Program-made: the position numbers and the translations under genes
NCBI GenBank assembly: GCA_039105265.1
Contig: JAPFFF010000013.1
Location: 2,418,001-2,482,000, forward strand
Length of the DNA stretch: 64,000 nt
Source: Tritrichomonas musculus
Lineage: Eukaryota; Parabasalia; Tritrichomonadida; Tritrichomonadidae
Direction of reading: 5' to 3'
Part shown: in pieces, positions 59,637 to 64,000 of the stretch
Layout: each line of letters starts with the position of its first letter
Numbering within the stretch: position 1 is the first letter of the stretch
The notes under the pieces: model-generated
What the model was told of the DNA's origin: nothing
Database searches by the model: none
Seen by the model: only the letters and a program-made list of their open reading frames with translations

Positions 59637-61676
59637 CTAACAAATATTGCATGATTTTTTTTGCTTGATACAGAAAAAGGGGATTGCACCTTTGTCAATA
59701 AAAGTTACAGATTCAGGAATTTTTAGATCATTCAAATTAAAGCAAAAGCCAAATGCATACCTTGAAATAGTCGTTACTTTTGATGGAATTGTTATTTTGT
59801 TTAGTTTAGAACAATGGTAGAAAAGACCTTCACTTATTATTGTCAAATCAGGAGGCAATTCTATTTCAGTAAGGGAAGAACAGTCATGAAAAGCATATTT
59901 TTCAATGGATGTAACGGATTGAGGAATTGTTATTTTGTTTAGTTTAGAACATTCGTAGAAAAGACCTTCACTTATTATTGTCAAATTAGGAGGCAATTCT
60001 ATTTCAGTAAGGGAAGAACATCCATTAAAAGCATATTTTTCAATGGATGTAACGGATTGAGGAATTGTTATTTTGTTTAGTTTAGAACATTCGTAGAAAA
60101 GATTTTCACTTATTATTGTCAAATTAGGAGGCAATTCTATTTCAGTAAGGGAAGAACATCCATTAAAAGCATATTTTTCAATGGATGTAACGGATTGAGG
60201 AATTGTTATTTTGTTTAGTTTAGAACATTTGCAGAAAAGCCCTTCACTTATTATTGTCAAATTAGGAGGCAATTCTATTTCAGTAAGGGAAGAACAACCA
60301 TTAAAAGCATATTTTCCAATTGATGTAACAGATGGAGGAATTGTTAAATGCTTCAAACTTTGGCAAAGATTAAAAGCTTTATCTCCAATTGTTTTAACTG
60401 AAGAAGGAATTGTTACTTCAGATAAATTCAAGCATTCAGAAAAGGACAATGATCCAATCGATTTAATAAATGAAGGAATTGTTATTTTCTCTAATTTTTG
60501 GCTTTTCATTAAGCAATGATCAGAGATTTCAATTCTTGGATTTGACAACAAAATATCAAAAATATCTAAATTTTCTGATTCAATTGCTTTATACAAATGT
60601 GATGTATTAAAATCTGGGCATTCTGTTTTTAAAGCTATGTCAACAAACACATAATATCCATACTGGCACAGACATGATATGAATATATTATTATATTCAA
60701 TATCAGGAAAGAATTCATAATTCCAGTATTTAAGAGGTAAATAATCTGTTTCCTTTCTTACTCCATAATTGTCTATGATGTATGCTGCAATCTCATTGTG
60801 ATGACACTTGATTGCTTCTTCATAGCATTTGACATATCCTATTTCTGGCGAAATTTTGTGTTCTTCAAGAAGATGAATGATTTCAGGATTTCGTCCATGA
60901 ATTGCATAGTTCCACAATTGGCTTTTCAATTCAACTTCATTCAATCTTAAAAATTGGAAAATTTGAATGGCACCAAAAAATGCAGCATACTCAATTATTG
61001 TCGGTTTGTTCTCAATTAAATATAAATTTGTCTCAAAAATTGAATCGTTTATTTTTTTTGAGAGGTTGATATTTGCGCGACTTGTATACTCAATAAAATC
61101 TTCAACTGAATCTTCTCGAATCAATTTACATAAGTATGACTCATTTTGACCTATTTGACGGTTTTCTTCAAAATGATTATAAAAATGTTCACCTTGTTTC
61201 TTCATTTCTTCATCGATCAAACGACCAGATTCTTTGTCCATTGAATTTTTTAATTCTGTGGAATAAAAAAGATATTGGGTAGTTGGATTGGCATCATAAA
61301 TCAATTTGATTATAGAATCATCAATTGATATCAGTTCATTTTGAAAAAGAAAAAGAAGAATTCGCCTATTTTTTTGAAAAATTTTGCATATTTCGAAGCT
61401 AGGCAGTTTTTGCTTCATTTCTTTAAGTAATAATTGAAGAATTTTTTCAATTTTGCCTAAGAAAAGTTGATTTGAGTGATGATACATTTCAATATGAGAT
61501 ATTAAAATAAAAAGTTCTTTGAATTCATGTTCATTTTCTGGAATATTTGAAGATTGAAAAATAGATATTAAATCTGAATAAAGTTCATTATCTTCATCCT
61601 CGACTTCATTATCAATATACATTATAATTTTATCGTAAATTTGCTTTCTAAAAGATAACAAGTTTTGTGCATTCAT
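59637..61676 (-). CDS. DUF3447 (ankyrin-like) - BspA-type LRR protein
   Basis: 679 residues from MNAQNLLSF. The N-terminal half is colinear with the DUF3447 ORFs of the tandem array (SIFETN, IEYAAFFGA, IKCHHNEIAAYII). From about residue 405 to 665 it has BspA/TpLRR-type repeats of 23 residues (consensus LxxIxIPxxVTxIxxxAFxxCxx). Four of these form near-identical 46-residue double units (SVTSIEKYAFNGCSSLTEIE...). Trichomonad BspA-like LRR proteins include surface proteins implicated in adhesion, but this one has no signal peptide or membrane segment, so location is unclear. I start at 61,676 because it aligns with the array ORFs; a 21-residue upstream extension is possible. The last residues (FFCIKQKKSCNIC) break the LRR pattern and may reflect a shortened C-terminus. 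Confidence 0.85.
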   Translation of the reverse strand: MNAQNLLSFRKQIYDKIIMYIDNEVEDEDNELYSDLISIFQSSNIPENEHEFKELFILISHIEMYHHSNQLFLGKIEKILQLLLKEMKQKLPSFEICKIFQKNRRILLFLFQNELISIDDSIIKLIYDANPTTQYLFYSTELKNSMDKESGRLIDEEMKKQGEHFYNHFEENRQIGQNESYLCKLIREDSVEDFIEYTSRANINLSKKINDSIFETNLYLIENKPTIIEYAAFFGAIQIFQFLRLNEVELKSQLWNYAIHGRNPEIIHLLEEHKISPEIGYVKCYEEAIKCHHNEIAAYIIDNYGVRKETDYLPLKYWNYEFFPDIEYNNIFISCLCQYGYYVFVDIALKTECPDFNTSHLYKAIESENLDIFDILLSNPRIEISDHCLMKSQKLEKITIPSFIKSIGSLSFSECLNLSEVTIPSSVKTIGDKAFNLCQSLKHLTIPPSVTSIGKYAFNGCSSLTEIELPPNLTIISEGLFCKCSKLNKITIPQSVTSIEKYAFNGCSSLTEIELPPNLTIISENLFYECSKLNKITIPQSVTSIEKYAFNGCSSLTEIELPPNLTIISEGLFYECSKLNKITIPQSVTSIEKYAFHDCSSLTEIELPPDLTIISEGLFYHCSKLNKITIPSKVTTISRYAFGFCFNLNDLKIPESVTFIDKGAIPFFCIKQKKSCNIC
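59845..60335 (-). repeat. 138-bp coding repeats in the LRR gene
   Basis: About 3.5 units of 138 bp encoding two LRRs each. Long blocks such as AGGAGGCAATTCTATTTCAG are repeated with almost no change. This points to recent expansion or conversion. Confidence 0.8.
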
Positions 61677-61782
61677 TTTGATAAAAATAAAGCAAAATAA
61701 GTTCTCTATTTGGCAAAAATTTTCAAAAAAATAATTCAAAAATTAATTAAATAAATAATAAAAGTTAATTGACTAAGCAGCG

Positions 61783-61864
61783 CCGCTCTTAGCTCAGTGG
61801 TAGAGCGTCTGACTGTAGAAATGTGGTCATCAGAATGTCGCCGGTTCGATTCCAGCAGCGCGGA
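61783..61864 (+). tRNA. tRNA-Tyr (GUA) with a 10-nt intron
   Basis: Cloverleaf by eye: acceptor CCGCTCT/AGCGCGG with discriminator A, D arm GCTCAGTGGTAGAGC, anticodon arm TCTGA-CTGTAGA-TCAGA with anticodon GTA at 61,815-61,817, and T arm GCCGG-TTCGATT-CCAGC. A 10-nt intron (AAATGTGGTC) sits right after position 37, the canonical site. The C1-G72 pair is typical of eukaryotic tRNA-Tyr. One mismatch each in the acceptor and T stems is seen. The A box (TAGCTCAGTGG) and B box (GGTTCGATTCC) are good, and a T run (61,865-61,873) can terminate Pol III. Confidence 0.88.
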
Positions 61865-61873
61865 TTTTTTTTT
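61865..61873 (+). terminator. Pol III terminator of tRNA-Tyr
   Basis: A run of nine T residues immediately after the discriminator base. Confidence 0.75.
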
Positions 61874-61909
61874 CCACTTTGCGTGGACTCGATCAATTTT
61901 CCTTCTAAG

Positions 61910-62499
61910 ATGTTTGAAACACCTTTTTATACAAATTCGCATTCCTCTCACGGAGGCGATTCTTTTGGTAGCGGTTGCAAAAATTTTTGTGAATTTCATA
62001 ATCTTAATCGCGATAATATTCCAATTCAAAATGATGTTCAGTCCATGCCGACAAAACAATTACAAATACGATGTCAATGCTATTCTTCGAAAGACCGGCT
62101 ACGTTATAATTGGTAACGAAAATGGCGATCGGTCTCGCTCTCGTAATCCGGCTCACAAAACAAATTTTCCACCAAATCATCATTCAAATAATCCGTTTTT
62201 TCTCACAATCTATTCCCGATCCTTCAAGATATTTTGATTCTCCGATAACTGATGAAACTTCACAGATTCCATGCACCAACCAACTTTCCGATCAACCTGC
62301 AGATGTTTCTCATACGATCTCTACCATTCCCAACTCATCTCTGGCAACTTCCAAACCTATTCGATTGATCGATTCTGAAATCTTGTTAGCTTCTGGTGTC
62401 CATTACAACCCAGTCGGCCCCAACAACATCAAAAATCCCAACTGGATCATCATTACTGCATATATTGAAATGTATTCTATCAAAACGACATACACCTAA
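61910..62499 (+). pseudogene. Coding-like region split over three frames
   Basis: Sequence with ordinary codon composition right after the tRNA. A frame from ATG at 61,910 (MFETPFYTNSHSSHGGDSFG) ends at 62,116. An overlapping frame carries KTGYVIIGNENGDRSRSRN and ends at 62,237. A third frame (ATG at 62,122) continues with SQSIPDPSRYFDSPITDETS to 62,499. Each is the most protein-like frame in a different part, so a single host gene may have two frameshifts, real or from sequencing. No family is recognised. No GT-AG intron is evident that would join the frames. Confidence 0.35.
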
Positions 62500-62595
62500 A
62501 AAAAATAAGAAATTTAATCATTATTAGTAAAAAAAGGAGAAAATCTATTAGAAAATGTCAACCATTTTTTTTTTTTTTACTAAATAAAAATAAAT
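62500..62595. other. Short convergent spacer
   Basis: AT-rich spacer with a T tract. Nothing else seen. Confidence 0.5.
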
Positions 62596-64000
62596 TTAAT
62601 CAAGATTAATGAAAGTGTAATTTGGATTCACTGTCTTTGGAAGTGGCACTGGTGTAATAGACTGTCCGATAATACTCAATAGAATAATATAAGTATAATC
62701 ACCATTGAATTTGCTCTTCTGATTTTTCATCTCCTCGTCAACTTCCTTCACCGTCAAGTGCATGAAATCTCGCACGAAAGGCCAGAGTCTCAGCGACATT
62801 ATGCATCTATTCACTATTTCCTTTCCGAACCCTGCCTCCTCGATGTAGTTCCAGACGTCAGAGAACAAGATGTCAATTTTCTTTGTCATAATTGGAAAAA
62901 CGTTTTTTGACTTAGTAGAGAAGGCCATTGGTATCATGCATTCGAAGATTCCTTCTTCCAAACCTCTGAATAATTGAGGCAAACACTTCACTTGCATTGA
63001 AGTCAACAAGTTATCTTTAACTTTTTGAAGTCTGTCCTTCATAAGGTCAAATATATGGTCAAATACAGTATCAATGTTATCTTCGTCAACACGGTTATGA
63101 CTGTCGGCGAAGAAGTGTTCACGAAGCTGCTTAATGTTCATTCTATTCATAGAAGTGCCCCACATTTTCTTATCTAGCAATTCAATAATTGAGAACGTTA
63201 CATCGAGCCTCAAAAAGTTCATCATGAATGCAACTTTTTGAGACAATTTAATACAAGGATCTTTGAATGTCTCATTATTGACTTCGACGAATTCTTCAGT
63301 CGATTCATTCTCATTCAATAACAAATTCTGTGGTGAAAGTGGCTCATCTTTAACCGCCTTTTTTTCGGTTGCTTTCAAAGCTTTCAAAATTTGCGGTTGG
63401 TTCGGAATGTACTTATTGTATATTGCGATATACTGGAACCATTTGAGACGAATCGAAGAGACGTTGTTGATGATGATACAAATATTTTCAAAGGTCAAAT
63501 TACGGTTTTCGGTTATGTCAGGACACCAAGAAGGGAAGGGTGACTTTGCCTTAACTGGCGTCTTTGAACCACGAGCATTTGAAGGCGCTGGCGGTGTCAA
63601 ACGAGCTCTAAATGGCTTTGAAATCAATGAAAGCATGACTTCAATGTAAGTTGAACAGATCGCTGAATCGAGAGACAAGAAGAGGAACAATTTATATTTA
63701 AGTTCATTTGGAGTGAAGTTCAAACTTGTGATGAAATTGAATCCTTGTTTAAAGAACGAGAAAATTTCGTAAATTGAATCACTTTCTCTCCTTCTATCGG
63801 ACTTTTTCACGAAGCTGTCCAAAGCAACAGAACGCTCGACCAATTCAATCTGAGAATTCAACATGTCGTAAATCCAATTTTCTATCAATTCATTGAAAAT
63901 AACCGCCGGATTCAATTCTGGCGGTTTTCTAAATAATTGATAAAGTTGCTGATAAGTCGACACGAAATAGACAAGAGTTTTTGAGTCAGGAAGAGGATCG
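62596..64000 (-). CDS. C-terminal part of a large hypothetical protein (5' end outside the window)
   Basis: The frame is open to the window edge (at least 467 codons) and ends at 62,596. Residues upstream of the first GTG continue cleanly (DPLPDSKTLVYFV), so the true start lies beyond 64,000. The protein is largely helical, with blocks such as LRLDVTFSIIELLDKKMWGTS and IFDLMKDRLQKVKDNLLTS, a basic/Ser-Pro stretch (ARGSKTPVKAKSPFPSW) and a C-terminus ending NPNYTFINLD. The layout of long helices recalls tethering-factor or MUN-type proteins of vesicle traffic, but I see no diagnostic motif. G+C and codon use are those of a well-expressed host gene. Confidence 0.75.
   Translation of the reverse strand, partial: DPLPDSKTLVYFVSTYQQLYQLFRKPPELNPAVIFNELIENWIYDMLNSQIELVERSVALDSFVKKSDRRRESDSIYEIFSFFKQGFNFITSLNFTPNELKYKLFLFLSLDSAICSTYIEVMLSLISKPFRARLTPPAPSNARGSKTPVKAKSPFPSWCPDITENRNLTFENICIIINNVSSIRLKWFQYIAIYNKYIPNQPQILKALKATEKKAVKDEPLSPQNLLLNENESTEEFVEVNNETFKDPCIKLSQKVAFMMNFLRLDVTFSIIELLDKKMWGTSMNRMNIKQLREHFFADSHNRVDEDNIDTVFDHIFDLMKDRLQKVKDNLLTSMQVKCLPQLFRGLEEGIFECMIPMAFSTKSKNVFPIMTKKIDILFSDVWNYIEEAGFGKEIVNRCIMSLRLWPFVRDFMHLTVKEVDEEMKNQKSKFNGDYTYIILLSIIGQSITPVPLPKTVNPNYTFINLD

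Noticed and set aside
1-64000. Virus-like elements such as Polintons or LTR elements
   Set aside because: I looked for polymerase, integrase, capsid, protease and reverse transcriptase motifs and long terminal repeats, and found none I could support. The mobile DNA here is hAT, MITE and DDE debris.

Overview
The window looks like nuclear DNA of a parabasalid protist, most likely Tritrichomonas foetus or a close relative. Intergenic DNA is extremely AT-rich. Genes are long, apparently intronless single frames on both strands. Many start codons have a TCA-type initiator (Inr) 10-25 nt upstream, as known for Trichomonas. The families are typical of trichomonads: Sel1-repeat kinases, DUF3447/ankyrin proteins, BspA-type leucine-rich repeat (LRR) proteins, a class III cyclase, a short tetraspanin and a CH-domain coiled-coil cytoskeletal protein. 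The species call rests on these traits only.

Layout. 1-7.3 kb: a Sel1-repeat protein kinase (-), a MITE/MULE-like inverted-repeat element, a truncated gelsolin pseudogene, and a protein of six tandem ubiquitin-like domains ending in RGG (-). 7.5-10.5 kb: a broken hAT transposon with a BspA-type LRR segment inside its transposase. 11.0-30.1 kb: a head-to-tail triplication of a unit of about 6.7 kb. Each unit has a DUF3447-type ORF, a downstream array of 187-bp ankyrin modules, and a convergent adenylate-cyclase-like gene. 31-37 kb: severin/gelsolin (-), a disordered protein (-) and a condensation-domain acyltransferase (+). 37-40 kb: a clean 737-bp MITE with a 6-bp target duplication, then DDE-transposase debris. 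40.4-52 kb: a gene-dense part with a vWA-E2-U-box fusion, a CH-domain coiled-coil protein, an EF-hand protein (-) and a secreted GH20 hexosaminidase, followed by a tetraspanin. 53-59 kb: mostly degenerate DNA with a kinase-Sel1 relic and one acidic hypothetical gene. 59.6-64 kb: a DUF3447-BspA LRR gene (-), an intron-containing tRNA-Tyr, a cluster of broken frames, and the 3' part of a large gene (-) that runs off the window.

The genes do not form one pathway. Two themes recur. One is ubiquitin-type signalling (the hexa-UBL protein and the vWA-E2-U-box fusion). The other is repeat proteins built from recombining modules (Sel1, ankyrin, LRR, 28-residue coiled-coil repeats). The most unusual structures are the ankyrin array, in which every 33-residue module is closed off by stop codons in its own frame, the E2-E3 fusion, the hexa-UBL protein and the hAT-LRR chimera. 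No virus-like element was recognised.
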